A program made the position numbers and the translations under genes. Below the pieces are notes generated by a model that searched no databases, was not told the DNA's origin, and saw nothing but the letters and a program-made list of their open reading frames with translations. Source: Novosphingobium resinovorum (GTDB taxonomy: Bacteria; Pseudomonadota; Alphaproteobacteria; Sphingomonadales; Sphingomonadaceae). Taken from it: a stretch of 64,000 nucleotides of DNA. This document shows, one piece after another, positions 16,991-26,516 of the stretch. Within the stretch, counting starts at the first letter, position 1, and every line of letters begins with the position of its first letter. The DNA lies in contig NZ_CP017077.1 in the NCBI RefSeq assembly GCF_001742225.1, positions 1 through 64,000 on the forward strand. Direction: 5' to 3'.

Positions 16991-19156
16991 TTACCAGCGG
17001 AAGGTCGCGCGCACACCATACGTACGCGGCGGCGCGTATTGGCTGCGGATGGCGCCGTAGAGGCCGCTTTGCGCCGCCTCGGTCAGCACGACGCTGTTCT
17101 CGAGATTGCGGACATAGGCCTGGACCGACAGGTTCGTATCGTCCGGCACGTACTCGAGGCTGAGGTCGGTGCGGGTGTAGGAACCCTGGCGTTCGGTCGA
17201 GCGGTTGTAGTAGCTCATCCACTGTTCCGAACGGTACTGCGTCTGCGCCCGCGCGGTGAACTCGCCGCCCAGCGCCGCGAAGCTCTGCTGGATGCCGGCG
17301 TTGATCGACCACTTGGGCGACTGGACGAGGTAGTTGCCCTGGTAGTCCACGGTGCAGACGCCGGCCGTGGTCTTGTTGGTGCAGAAGTCGCGATACTTGG
17401 CGTCGAGATAAGTGACCGAGAAGTCGATGCGGCTGCCCGCGAACAGCGCCGCGACGGTCTCCGCCTCGATGCCCTTGATGCGCGACTTGCCAGCGTTGAC
17501 GACGATCGTGTCGGCGCCGATGACCTGCGAGACCTGCTGGTCCTTGTAGTCATACCAGAAGGCGCTGAGGTTCACCTGCAGCTTGTCGTCGAAGAAGCGG
17601 TTCTTCGAACCGAGTTCGTAGGCGATCAGCGTCTCGGGATCGTAGTTGCCGAGGCCGAAGTTGTTGAAGCCGCCCGACTTGTAGCCGCTGTCGACCTTGG
17701 CATAGATCATGTTCTCAGGGCTGAGCGTGTAGTCGATGCCGCCGTGCCAGGTCACCTTGGTCCACTTCGCGCGGGTGTCGTCGGTGCCGTAGGTGCGCTC
17801 GGCAACGCCGTCGCTGGTGTCCTGCGTCAGGCTGCCGACCCAGCTGTAGCCCTTGCGGCTCTTCATGTCCTCGGTGTAGCGGATGCCGCCCGAGACCCGC
17901 AGGTTGTCGAGCAGGTCGTACGACACCTGGCCGAACGCCGCTTTCGAGCGGGTGGTCACGTCATAGTGGTATTCGCGCAGGTTGACCGGCGAGCCGCTGA
18001 CGTCGTTGTCGAAGAAGTTGGCGAGCGTCAGGTCTTCGTTGAAGTAGTAGAGACCCGCCTGCCAGATGAAGCCCGACTTGTTGTTCGAGGCGATGCGCAG
18101 CTCCTGGCTGAAGTCCTCGGACACCTCGTCACGGGTATAGATGTAGTACTTGTCGGCCTGGCCGTCGTTGTCCCAGCGGCTGAACAGGTCCTGCTTCATG
18201 TAGCCGGTGATCGAGCTGACGGTCGCGAAGTCGAGGTCGTAGTCGACGCGGCCAAGCGCACGGATGTTGGTGGTGTCCATCTTGCCGCGCGTGCTCAGGT
18301 CGAAGTGGGTCGCCGCACCGGCCTTGTCCTTGGGGGTGGTGGTGACGACGCCGTTCACGGTGGTCAGCTTGACGCCGTCGTAGACCGCGCCCGAACCACC
18401 CAGGTGCATGTAGTCGCCGCTGAGCAGGACCTTGAGGCGATCGGTCGGCGTCAGCAGGAACTGCACGCGGCCGCCCTTGACGTTGGTGCTGTCGCCGCGA
18501 CCGGCATCGCCGTTGTTGCGGAAGCCGTCGTTGTAGCGCGAGACCGCCGAGGCGCGCATCGCGACGCCTTGTGCAATGGGAATGTTGACGGCCGCGTCGG
18601 CGTTGATCGTGTCGTAGTTGCCGCCCTCGACCGAGACGTAGCCCTCAAGCTGGTCGGTCGGCTTCTTGGTGATGATGTTCACGGCGCCGCCGGTGGCGTT
18701 GCGGCCGTAGAGCGTGCCCTGCGGGCCGCGCAGCACTTCGATGCGCTCCAGGTCGTAGAAGCTGGCGTTGATGCCGGTCGGGCGCTGCAGGTACTGGTCA
18801 TCGATGCTGACCGCGATGGCGCTGTCGCCGATCTCGGTGAAGTCGCGGCTGGCGACGCCGCGGATCGACAGGAACGCCGCACCCGAGCTGGCGCCGATGT
18901 TGAGGCTGGGCGAAACCGTGGTCAGGCCCGAGACGTCGGCAATGCCGTTCTTCTTGAGCTGGTCAGGCGTGAAGACCTGCAGCGCGGTGGCGGTCTTCTG
19001 GGAGTCTTCCGAACGCTTTGTGGCGGTGACGACGATCTCGCCCAGGCCTTCGTTCTCGGCGGCGGGCGCCTGCGCATCCTGCGCGGCGGCGACGTGCGGC
19101 AAAGCGGCGACGGCGATCGCCAGCATGGAACTCGTGAATGCACTGCGGCTGAACAT
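16991..19156 (-). CDS. TonB-dependent outer-membrane receptor
   Basis: A 721-residue TonB-dependent transporter. It has a signal peptide (about residues 1-25, ending HVAAAQ), a TonB-box-like EIVVTATKR, a plug domain with IEVLRGPQGTLYGRNATGGAVN, and a beta-barrel ending in an aromatic residue (ATFRW). It is typical of the sphingomonad receptors for aromatic, steroid or glycoside substrates. ATG 19156 has AGGGAG upstream; the frame extends to 19219 but lacks a site and would include the operator. It is probably expressed with the GH3/ThDP group downstream, and two palindromes lie just upstream of it. Confidence 0.94.
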   Translation of the reverse strand: MFSRSAFTSSMLAIAVAALPHVAAAQDAQAPAAENEGLGEIVVTATKRSEDSQKTATALQVFTPDQLKKNGIADVSGLTTVSPSLNIGASSGAAFLSIRGVASRDFTEIGDSAIAVSIDDQYLQRPTGINASFYDLERIEVLRGPQGTLYGRNATGGAVNIITKKPTDQLEGYVSVEGGNYDTINADAAVNIPIAQGVAMRASAVSRYNDGFRNNGDAGRGDSTNVKGGRVQFLLTPTDRLKVLLSGDYMHLGGSGAVYDGVKLTTVNGVVTTTPKDKAGAATHFDLSTRGKMDTTNIRALGRVDYDLDFATVSSITGYMKQDLFSRWDNDGQADKYYIYTRDEVSEDFSQELRIASNNKSGFIWQAGLYYFNEDLTLANFFDNDVSGSPVNLREYHYDVTTRSKAAFGQVSYDLLDNLRVSGGIRYTEDMKSRKGYSWVGSLTQDTSDGVAERTYGTDDTRAKWTKVTWHGGIDYTLSPENMIYAKVDSGYKSGGFNNFGLGNYDPETLIAYELGSKNRFFDDKLQVNLSAFWYDYKDQQVSQVIGADTIVVNAGKSRIKGIEAETVAALFAGSRIDFSVTYLDAKYRDFCTNKTTAGVCTVDYQGNYLVQSPKWSINAGIQQSFAALGGEFTARAQTQYRSEQWMSYYNRSTERQGSYTRTDLSLEYVPDDTNLSVQAYVRNLENSVVLTEAAQSGLYGAIRSQYAPPRTYGVRATFRW

Positions 19157-19187
19157 GGAAAACTCCCTGACCTGTGATGCGACGTTT

Positions 19188-19225
19188 GTTTCGTATTTCA
19201 AACGGTGTTTGTATTGCAATCAAAC
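19188..19225. promoter_or_regulatory. Pair of palindromes upstream of the TonB receptor gene
   Basis: GTTTCGTATTTCAAAC (19188-19203) and GTTTGTATTGCAATCAAAC (19207-19225) are inverted repeats with GTTT...AAAC ends, separated by 3 bases. The first matches the palindrome at 20145 and the reverse complement of the site at 7842 (TTCGTAT-TCAAAC core). They are 32-69 bases upstream of the receptor start and probably bind one of the IclR proteins. Confidence 0.6.
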
Positions 19226-19353
19226 CGTCAAATGTGGTTTTTGTCAATGGTCTTTGTGATCGGCGCCCAGTCGCGGCAGCGCTTAACCCGGCGCACGGAA
19301 ACGGCCGACGTATCGCTACGACGGCCGTTGACAATATTGGAGAAATCAAGCGA

Positions 19354-20115
19354 TCAGGCGGAAATCAGGCCGCCATTCACCGGCAAGATTTGTCCTGAAA
19401 TGAACGCGCTGGCATCGCTGAGCAGGAACACGGCCCCGCCGACGGTATCCTGCGGCACTTGCGGGCGGCGAATCGCGGCACCGTCCACGTAGAACTGCTT
19501 GCGCTGCTCGGGCACATAGTCGGTCGCCGGGACCCGCACGAGCCCGGGCGCAAGCGCGTTGACGGTGATCCCGTCCTCGCCCAGTTCGCGTGAGAGCGAG
19601 CGCGTCATGCTGATTACCGCACCCTTGCTCGCGACATAGTGCAACAGGCGCGGCGCGCCCCAGAGTGCAGTGTCCGAGGCAATGTTGAGCACACGCCCGC
19701 CCTTGGCGGAACGGCGCAGCATGGGCGCGAAAGCCCTGGTCATCAGCCAGGTGCCGCGCACGTTGATGCGCATGACCTGGTCCCACTGATCGATGTCGAT
19801 TTCCTCGAAGGTCTTGCCACCGATACCGGTCGCCAGCGCTGCGTTGTTGAGCAGCCCGTCGATCCCGCCCATGCGTCGCTCGACTTCGGCCGAGAGCGCA
19901 GTGACGGAATCGGCATCGGCGATATCCACCGCGAAGCCCTCGGCGTCGCAACCGTTCGCGCGAAGTTGCTGCGCGGTGCTGGCGGCGCCCTCGCCATCGA
20001 TATCCGCGATTGCGAGACGCGCGCCAGCTTCTGCGCAAGCCTGCGCGAAAGCCGCTCCCAGGCCCCGTGCGCCGCCGCTGACCAAGATCGTCCGATCTAC
20101 CAGTTCAATCGCCAT
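19354..20115 (-). CDS. SDR family oxidoreductase
   Basis: A 253-residue classical short-chain dehydrogenase. SGGARGLG (cofactor) is near residue 11, NNAA is present in the first third, and the active site Tyr-x3-Lys is in HYVASKGAV. The C-terminal NGGLIS matches the DGG ending of the family. ATG 20115 was chosen at the MAIELVDRTI start; 14 extra residues are possible but unlikely. A candidate operator lies 30 bases upstream. It is probably the first gene of the leftward group with the TonB receptor, although the receptor has its own upstream palindromes. Confidence 0.9.
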   Translation of the reverse strand: MAIELVDRTILVSGGARGLGAAFAQACAEAGARLAIADIDGEGAASTAQQLRANGCDAEGFAVDIADADSVTALSAEVERRMGGIDGLLNNAALATGIGGKTFEEIDIDQWDQVMRINVRGTWLMTRAFAPMLRRSAKGGRVLNIASDTALWGAPRLLHYVASKGAVISMTRSLSRELGEDGITVNALAPGLVRVPATDYVPEQRKQFYVDGAAIRRPQVPQDTVGGAVFLLSDASAFISGQILPVNGGLISA

Positions 20116-20144
20116 ACTGATTGAGTCTCTTATTTGAACACACT

Positions 20145-20159
20145 GTTTCGCTATCAAAC
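20145..20159. promoter_or_regulatory. Candidate IclR operator upstream of the SDR gene
   Basis: GTTTCGCTATCAAAC is an inverted repeat with GTTT/AAAC ends. It shares TTCG and ATCAAAC with the reverse complement of the 7842 site and closely matches 19188. It is 30 bases upstream of the SDR start codon. Confidence 0.58.
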
Positions 20160-20791
20160 GTTTTGCCGATCATCAAGCGATCACTGCGTGTGCTAAAGCA
20201 AAATGCCGAAGAAGGGATGCGCGCGGGTGTCGGCATTCAGCCCTTGAATTCGTGATGATCCGCGATAGCCGCGCCCAATGATGAACATTTCTGGGACAAG
20301 TCCGAGACCATGTTCGATCTGGATGGCAGGACGCCGGTGATCGGACTGCTCCTCGAATGCGCCATGCACTTCTCGCTCTTCAAGCCTTTCACCAACGAGC
20401 AGGCACGCATCCTGCCAACGCAGCCCGTGTTCCGCGAAGGCCGCAAGACCCGGGGACATGGGTTCTCAATGCCAACGAGCTCGAAAAACTTGTCAAGCGG
20501 CTCAATACCGAGACGAAGGCAGCGCAGTAAGCCCGCGCGGTCAGGCGCCATCCCCCCGTGTTAATCACGGCGGCACACGGGGCCAGCAGCAATGGTGAAC
20601 GTGACACCTAACGATCTCCGCCTGAAGCTTTCGCCGGAGAACGAACAACGACCCTTTGTCGCCATTCAAAAGTCAATTTCGCGTTCCCAGGTGCGGTCGG
20701 TCCGCTTTACCTATCGTGAGCAGCCAAATAGCGCCTGTCTGGGATAGAGCGGGCATAGACAAGGCATTGACCGAACTAACAGAAATCAAAT
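20160..20791. other. Non-coding or decayed stretch between the two catabolic regions
   Basis: No convincing intact gene was found in these 630 bases. On the plus strand, pieces look protein-like in different frames: DEHFWDKSETMFDLDG... from about 20281, and LNANELEKLVKRLN ending in a stop near 20530. This could be a frameshifted remnant, which I do not recognise. No transposase or tRNA is visible. Confidence 0.4.
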
Positions 20792-21811
20792 CTACGATGC
20801 ATCAACCACCAACGTTCCCTGATTGACGCCCCGGAAAAGATCGACGAATGCTGAAGGCAGCTGATCGAACCCCTCTCGCCGGTCAATCCTGACCTGGAGT
20901 TCGCCGTCAGCCGCCCATTGGCGTAGCTGCGCCCACATTTCAGGATAGTGCGACGCGTGGTCCCCAACGAGAAAACCGGAAATTTGCAACCGTCCATAAA
21001 CCAGCTTCATCATATCGGGACCACGAGCTACGTCCGCACGGTCATAACTTGAGACCTGTCCGGATACGACGATGCGACCGAACGGAGCCATGTAGTCCAC
21101 CGCCACATCAAGTGCCGCGCCGCCGACGTTGTCGAAGAACAGGTTCACTTTTCCCGCATCAAGTGCGCGGATCTGTCCTCTAAGATCGCCGGCCTTGTAA
21201 TCGACAGCGTCCACGCCGCAGATCTCGCGTAGCCATGTGCATTTTTCCCCGCCTCCGGCAATGCCGATTACGCGGCAGCCGAGGTTGCGCGCGATCTGAC
21301 AGGCCATGGCGCCTACAGACCCCGCCGCGCCGGAAACCATCACCGTTTCGCCTGCACGTGCACGTCCGACCTCCACCAGCCCGGCGAATGCGGTCAGACT
21401 GTTGGCAGAGTACAGCGTCATCGCATCCAGGAGGGTCATGCCCTCCTCCATGCGCGTCACCGGCACAGGCGCCCCGTCTGGACTAAGGACCGCGAAATCC
21501 TGCCAAGGGGATATGGCAGTGACCAGATCACCCGCCGCATATGCCGGATGGCGGGACTGCAGCACTTCCGCGCCCGTCAGCCCGCGGATGGGATCACCCA
21601 GAGCGATCGATCCGCGATAGCTCTTGCCTGGCTCATTTAGCCAATTGCGAATAGTCGGCGCGCAGGAGAACAGGCGATTTCGCACGAGGATCTGGTTGTC
21701 CTCGAGCTCGGGCGGAAGGCCAATATCCTCGCTATACGCGAAATCGTCGACCGACACCTGCTCCTGCGGTCGGCTGCGAAGGATCCAGGCGCGGTTGGCG
21801 GTGGGGCTCAA
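20792..21811 (-). CDS. Medium-chain NADP-dependent oxidoreductase (CurA/leukotriene B4 dehydrogenase type)
   Basis: A 339-residue zinc-independent MDR enzyme. It has the N-terminal family pattern (NRAWILRSRPQ), a YAAGDLV segment, the nucleotide site SGAAGSVGAMACQIARN and the FDNVGG motif. Family members reduce activated C=C bonds with NADPH. The start is TTG at 21811: it overlaps the upstream stop (TTGA), a GGAGG site lies 6-7 bases before it, and no ATG is near. It is last in the leftward acyl-CoA operon 28076-20792 and could reduce an enone or enoyl intermediate. Confidence 0.88.
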   Translation of the reverse strand: MSPTANRAWILRSRPQEQVSVDDFAYSEDIGLPPELEDNQILVRNRLFSCAPTIRNWLNEPGKSYRGSIALGDPIRGLTGAEVLQSRHPAYAAGDLVTAISPWQDFAVLSPDGAPVPVTRMEEGMTLLDAMTLYSANSLTAFAGLVEVGRARAGETVMVSGAAGSVGAMACQIARNLGCRVIGIAGGGEKCTWLREICGVDAVDYKAGDLRGQIRALDAGKVNLFFDNVGGAALDVAVDYMAPFGRIVVSGQVSSYDRADVARGPDMMKLVYGRLQISGFLVGDHASHYPEMWAQLRQWAADGELQVRIDRREGFDQLPSAFVDLFRGVNQGTLVVDAS

Positions 21812-23865
21812 AGCCTGCCTCCGTCCAAGGCCAGTTGTTCGAGCATGGCTGCAGGACGGAAAGCACTACCATGGCGAGATTCTAATTCGCGCAAGCCTGC
21901 CACGACGCGACCGAGCCCAATGGTATTCGCCCAAAACATCGGTCCTCCCGTATGCACCGGCCAATTATAGCCAAGCATCGCCGCAACATCGATGTCCGCC
22001 GAACGCAGCGCGACCTGCTCCTGAAGAATCTTCGCCCCCTCATTGACGACCGGCAGCAACAAAGCCTCCAACAAGGCCTCGCGGTCGCTCGTCGGAGATG
22101 GGGCTATACCGCGACTTTCAGCCACCGCTGCGATGACGTCGGCTGAAATCTTTGAGGGATGCGCAGTGCGCTGGTCGTCGTAATCGTAGAAGCCGCCATT
22201 GCGCTTTTGCCCCAGCCGTTCCATCGCGACGAGATCGCCCATGATCGTGCGTTCGGTACCGTCGCGGCCTACAACATCCAGTCCAACCAGATCCATCATC
22301 TGGAAATGCCCCATCGCGAAGCCGTAATCGCGCAAGGTCGCATCGATGTCGGCGATCGGTGTGCCTTCCAACGCCAGCAGCTCGGCCTGTTCGCCTCGCG
22401 GTGCCATCAGGCGATTGGCGATGAAGCCCGGACAGACGCGGCTGAGCACCGGCACCTTTCCGATCCGCTTGGCCAGCTTCATCGCCGTCGCCACGAAGGC
22501 CGGCGCCGTCGCTTCCCCGCGCACCACCTCGACAAGCCGCATCACATTTGCGGGCGAGAAGAAATGCAATCCGATGACGCTTTCGGGTCGGGATGTCGCG
22601 TTGGCGATTTCGTCGAGATCGAGGAACGATGTGTTAGACGCGAGGATCGCGCCCGGCCGGGCTACAGCGTCGAGCTGCGCAAAAACCTGCTTTTTGACTG
22701 CCATGCTTTCAAACACGGCTTCGACGATGAGATCCGCATTGCGCAGTTCTTCGTAGTCCAGCGAGGGCGACAAAAGGCCCATGCGCTGTCCCACCTGTTC
22801 GGCCGACAGGCGACCCTTGCGAGCAGATGCCTCGTAGATCCGGCGGATTGTGGCAACGCCGCGATCCAACGCCGCGGCGGCGGTTTCAACCATCGTTACG
22901 GGAATACCGGCGTTCAGGAAATTCATGGCTATGCCGCCGCCCATCGTCCCCGCGCCGATTATGCCGACTGCCTTTACATCCACCACGGGCACATCCCGTC
23001 CGAGATCGGGGATATGAGCGGTGCCACGCACAGCAAAGAAGGCATGACGCTGGGCCGCAGATTCGTTCGTCGCAAGAAGGCCTTCGAACAGCTGCGTCTC
23101 AAGCGCCATCCCATCCTCGAAAGGAAGGGTCACGGCACCCTCCACGGCGGCGATGATGCCATCGGGAGCCTTGAATCCTTTGAAACGCCGCGCGTTTGCC
23201 TTTCGAAAGGCCTCGAACATTTCGGGGCGGTTGCGGTCCTTAGCGATCTTGTCTTCTCGATCGCGCACTCGCGGGCGAGCAGCACCCTCGGCAACGATCT
23301 GGCGGGCAAAATCCACGGCATCGTCCTGTAGGGCGCTGTCCGCGCTGACGCGGTCCACAAGCCCCAGGGCAAACGCCTCTGCCGAGCCGACCGAACGTCC
23401 GGAGGTGATGATCTCCAGTGCCACTTCGGCGCCGGTTATGCGGGGCACGCGCTGCGTCCCGCCAGCGCCGGGCAGCAGACCGAGATGCACTTCAGGGAGC
23501 CCGACCCGTGCGCTTTGGGCAGCCACCCGATAATGGCAGACAAGGCTCAGTTCGAAGCCACCGCCTAGTGCCTGTCCGTGAATGGCGGCAATGACTGGCT
23601 TGGGCGCATTCTCGATCGCGTCGAACAGCTGCGCGAAACTGGGCTCCTGCGGCGGCTGATCGAATTCGGCGATGTCCGCTCCGGCGATGAAAGTGCGACC
23701 TGCGCAGATGAGCACTATCGCCTTGACCGCGTCGTCCGCACACGCAGTTCGCAGCTCTGATAGTGTAGCCCATCGCAGCGCGGCGGAAAGCGCGTTCACC
23801 GGCGGATTGTCGAGGGTCACGACGGCCACGCCATCGCGGCTTCGGGTAACGGCTGCGTGCTTCAC
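21808..23865 (-). CDS. Bifunctional enoyl-CoA hydratase/3-hydroxyacyl-CoA dehydrogenase (FadB/FadJ-like)
   Basis: A 685-residue multifunctional beta-oxidation enzyme. The N-terminal crotonase domain (about 1-190) keeps both catalytic Glu residues (LGGGFELSL and [15 protein letters not shown]). The dehydrogenase domain begins near residue 295 with [14 protein letters not shown] and contains [17 protein letters not shown]-terminal helical domain follows. It would hydrate a trans-2-enoyl-CoA and then oxidise the 3-hydroxyacyl-CoA with NAD+. It is coupled to the downstream reductase gene by a 4-base overlap, and the CoA ligase gene lies just downstream-facing at 23893. Confidence 0.94.
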   Translation of the reverse strand: MKHAAVTRSRDGVAVVTLDNPPVNALSAALRWATLSELRTACADDAVKAIVLICAGRTFIAGADIAEFDQPPQEPSFAQLFDAIENAPKPVIAAIHGQALGGGFELSLVCHYRVAAQSARVGLPEVHLGLLPGAGGTQRVPRITGAEVALEIITSGRSVGSAEAFALGLVDRVSADSALQDDAVDFARQIVAEGAARPRVRDREDKIAKDRNRPEMFEAFRKANARRFKGFKAPDGIIAAVEGAVTLPFEDGMALETQLFEGLLATNESAAQRHAFFAVRGTAHIPDLGRDVPVVDVKAVGIIGAGTMGGGIAMNFLNAGIPVTMVETAAAALDRGVATIRRIYEASARKGRLSAEQVGQRMGLLSPSLDYEELRNADLIVEAVFESMAVKKQVFAQLDAVARPGAILASNTSFLDLDEIANATSRPESVIGLHFFSPANVMRLVEVVRGEATAPAFVATAMKLAKRIGKVPVLSRVCPGFIANRLMAPRGEQAELLALEGTPIADIDATLRDYGFAMGHFQMMDLVGLDVVGRDGTERTIMGDLVAMERLGQKRNGGFYDYDDQRTAHPSKISADVIAAVAESRGIAPSPTSDREALLEALLLPVVNEGAKILQEQVALRSADIDVAAMLGYNWPVHTGGPMFWANTIGLGRVVAGLRELESRHGSAFRPAAMLEQLALDGGRL

Positions 23866-23892
23866 GAATGCTCCGTATGTTCTGGCTGGCCG

Positions 23893-25395
23893 TCAGGCGA
23901 CGCGCTCGCCGATTTCGGTGACGGCGCGGGCCGCCATCGCCTTCTTGTCCAGCTTTCCGGTGGCGGTGACTTCCATCGTCTCCACCAGCAGCAGATGTTC
24001 CGGCCACTTCTTGCGCGACACACCCTGCCCTGCCATGTGCTCAAGCACCGCGGACAGGTCGACGATCCCCTCGCCCGGCCTCAACTTGCACACGGCGCAG
24101 GCCTGCTCACCCAGCTTCCGGTGCGGAACCGCAACCACCGCAACTTCAGCGATACGCGGATGGCGTAGCAGAACCGCCTCGACTTCCGCTGGGTCGATAT
24201 TGAAACCGCCCCGGATGATCTGATCCTTGATGCGACCGACGACGCGAACAAACCCATCATCGTCGCGGATGATCTCGTCTCCGGTCAGCAGATAGCCATC
24301 CGGCGTCATCCGCTCCTGGCCAGCTCCCAGTCCTGCTGCGTAGCCAAGGAACAGCGACGGCCCCTTAACCCCGGCCTGCCCCCGTTCACCCCGAGGGAGT
24401 GGGCCCAAGTTGGCGTCGAATGCCTCTTCCTGTGTACCGGTGAACGGCATGCCATCGAAGATCTGCCGACGTTCGAGGGAATGATCGGGCCGCGTCGAGG
24501 CATGGCCCATACATTCAGACATCCCGAACATGCGCAGCGCCTTGAGACCAAGCAGGCGTTCAGCATCGGCGATCAGCTCGGCCGTCATCGCGCTGCCGCC
24601 CACGGCCATGGCGCGTAGCGGCAGGGTTCCGCCCCACTCGCCCTGCCGCGCAGCCTCGACCATCGTGAACAGGTGGGTCGGCACGGCAATCGCCCACCCG
24701 CAACCGTAAAGCTCGGCGCGGCGCAGCGCTTCCGCCGGGATCCAGGGATCGACCAGCACGAGCGGATGCCCCAACGAGAATGCGAAATGAGCCGTGAAGG
24801 TGAACCCGGGCGCACTATCCAATGGCACGATGCCAAGGATCGCGTCGCCAGGCTGCAGTCCTGCAATCGCTGAGCAGGCTCTTGTGGCGTAATTCAATGC
24901 CGTTGCGCCGTGCATGACGCCTTTGGGGACGCCCGTGGTGCCGGATGTGAAGCCGATCAGCACAGCCTGGCCATCGCGATCGTCCGACGAATAGGGGCCG
25001 GCCGCCAATGCAATCTCGATTTCGCCTGTCGCCATACCGTCGACCCGCGCGAAATGCCCCAGCAGCGCTTCGAGCGCGGCCTGGTCGCCTTCGCCCAGCT
25101 TTGGTGAATAGGGGCAGAACACGCCGCCGAGCGCCGATACCGCCAGTGCCACGGCGATCGTCCACGGCGTCTTGTAGGCGGGGACGAGGATGCGATGGCC
25201 TGCGCGCATGCCGATGCTCTGCAGACGTTGCGCCACATCACGCGCCAGGGCCTGCATCTGTCCACGCGTCCACAGCGTATCCGCGCAATCGACAAGGGCC
25301 AAAGCATCGGGTTCTGCGATGGCCAAAGCCTCGAACTGCGGCCACAGGCGGCGGTCGTCCCAGACAAACGGCGGATGGGTCAGCGCGTCAGGCAA
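23893..25395 (-). CDS. AMP-dependent acyl-CoA synthetase/ligase
   Basis: A 500-residue adenylate-forming ligase that activates a carboxylic acid to its CoA thioester. The P-loop-like motif is GFTSGTTGVPKGVMH. TGDEIIRDDDGFVRVVGR gives the hinge, and the C-terminal catalytic Lys is in TATGKLDKK. The likely start is TTG at 25395, 8 bases after GGAGG and overlapping the SDR stop at 25388-25390; the frame upstream of it is shadow sequence. It probably feeds the beta-oxidation genes of the same operon. The acid substrate is unknown. Confidence 0.9.
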   Translation of the reverse strand: MPDALTHPPFVWDDRRLWPQFEALAIAEPDALALVDCADTLWTRGQMQALARDVAQRLQSIGMRAGHRILVPAYKTPWTIAVALAVSALGGVFCPYSPKLGEGDQAALEALLGHFARVDGMATGEIEIALAAGPYSSDDRDGQAVLIGFTSGTTGVPKGVMHGATALNYATRACSAIAGLQPGDAILGIVPLDSAPGFTFTAHFAFSLGHPLVLVDPWIPAEALRRAELYGCGWAIAVPTHLFTMVEAARQGEWGGTLPLRAMAVGGSAMTAELIADAERLLGLKALRMFGMSECMGHASTRPDHSLERRQIFDGMPFTGTQEEAFDANLGPLPRGERGQAGVKGPSLFLGYAAGLGAGQERMTPDGYLLTGDEIIRDDDGFVRVVGRIKDQIIRGGFNIDPAEVEAVLLRHPRIAEVAVVAVPHRKLGEQACAVCKLRPGEGIVDLSAVLEHMAGQGVSRKKWPEHLLLVETMEVTATGKLDKKAMAARAVTEIGERVA

Positions 25396-26182
25396 GGGAT
25401 TGTCCTCCGTCGACCAAGAACGTCTGCCCCGTGATGAAGCTACCTGCATCGGAGGCCAGCAGGGCCAACATGCCGGACACCTCTTCCGGCTTGCCGAACC
25501 TGCCCAGCAGTATCGCGGCGCGGGTCCGCTCCTGCGTCTGGGCATCAAGCGTCTGGGTCATCCCGGTTTCGATGGAACCCGGCGCGATGGCGTTGACCCG
25601 GATGCCGTCGGCGGCCCACTGCGCGGCGAGATCGGAAGTCAGATGCACGATCGCGGCCTTGCTGGTGGTGTAAGGCACGACCTGCCCGTTCTGCGGGCGG
25701 TAGGAGATGAAGGCCCCGACCGAGGCGATGTTGACGATGGCGCCGCCGCCCTGCCCGATCATGTGCCGCGCCGCATGGCGACAGGCCAGGAACGTGCCGG
25801 TGACGTTGACGTCCATCACCTTCTGCCACCCCTTGAGCGGGATATCCTGCGGCAGCCCCCACCAGGAGGCGCCCGCGTTGTTGACCAGAATGTCCAGCCC
25901 GCCGAGCCGCTCCACGACGGATGCTACGGTGGCCTCCACCGAATCCTCGCTGGAGATGTCGCAGCCAAGCCCCATCGCGGGCACCGAGAAACGCTCGGTC
26001 AGAGCGGCGGCCGAAGCCGCGCACTCCTCTTCGTGGCGCGATGCCAGGGCAACCGCGCAGCCAAGGTCGGCAAGCGTGGCCGCCATCGCCTCGGCCAGTG
26101 CGCCGCGCCCCCCGGTAATCAGGGCGCGCCTGCCATCCAGCCGGAACCGGTCGGCGGTGAAACCGGGAGAGAGATCAGGCAT
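25388..26182 (-). CDS. SDR family oxidoreductase
   Basis: A 264-residue SDR. The cofactor loop is TGGRGALAEAMA, slightly altered from TGxxxGIG. The NNAG motif is intact and the active site Tyr-x3-Lys is in PYTTSKAAI. The C-terminal FLVDGGQSL is typical. ATG 26182 overlaps the EthD-like gene by 8 bases. It is probably a hydroxyacyl or alcohol dehydrogenase step in this acyl-CoA operon. This EthD-SDR adjacency recurs at 52654-53746 and 61346-62576. Confidence 0.9.
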   Translation of the reverse strand: MPDLSPGFTADRFRLDGRRALITGGRGALAEAMAATLADLGCAVALASRHEEECAASAAALTERFSVPAMGLGCDISSEDSVEATVASVVERLGGLDILVNNAGASWWGLPQDIPLKGWQKVMDVNVTGTFLACRHAARHMIGQGGGAIVNIASVGAFISYRPQNGQVVPYTTSKAAIVHLTSDLAAQWAADGIRVNAIAPGSIETGMTQTLDAQTQERTRAAILLGRFGKPEEVSGMLALLASDAGSFITGQTFLVDGGQSLA

Positions 26183-26513
26183 CGGCGCCCTCCTCAAGCA
26201 GGTCCACTTCCTGCGTGATCAGGATAATGCGCCGACCGCGCATGCCCTTAGTCTGCTCGGTCGCCGTCGCCCATTCAGGCGAGGCGAAAGCTGCATCCAG
26301 TGCCTGCTGATCGGCGAAGGTCAGCACGGCGTGGCCGTCCCAGCCGGTTCCATCTGGATTGTCGAAGTCCTTGGTCACGACCCCGTGCCGATAGGCGATA
26401 AGGCCCGGCAGCACCCTGGCAGCGGCGGCGTGAGGGCCGCGCCACCAGGCGGTGAACTGTTCCTGCGTCCAATCCGGCGGCCGACTGGCCACCACGACCA
26501 TGCTGACCGCCAT
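26175..26513 (-). CDS. EthD-like dimeric alpha-beta barrel protein
   Basis: A 112-residue small protein. The SMVVVASRPPDWTQEQFTAWW start with a W..PHA segment, and the later WDGHAVLTFADQQALDAAF, match EthD/dimeric ferredoxin-like (DABB) proteins. Such proteins are usually accessory enzymes or binding proteins in catabolic operons. It lies 3 bases after the crotonase gene and overlaps the SDR gene. Confidence 0.8.
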   Translation of the reverse strand: MAVSMVVVASRPPDWTQEQFTAWWRGPHAAAARVLPGLIAYRHGVVTKDFDNPDGTGWDGHAVLTFADQQALDAAFASPEWATATEQTKGMRGRRIILITQEVDLLEEGADA

Positions 26514-26516
26514 GGC

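Noticed and set aside
17039..19177. A 712-codon open frame on the plus strand
   Set aside because: It is antisense to the TonB receptor gene, which has clear plug and barrel motifs. The product is Val/Ala/Arg-rich with no family features, a known GC-rich shadow effect.
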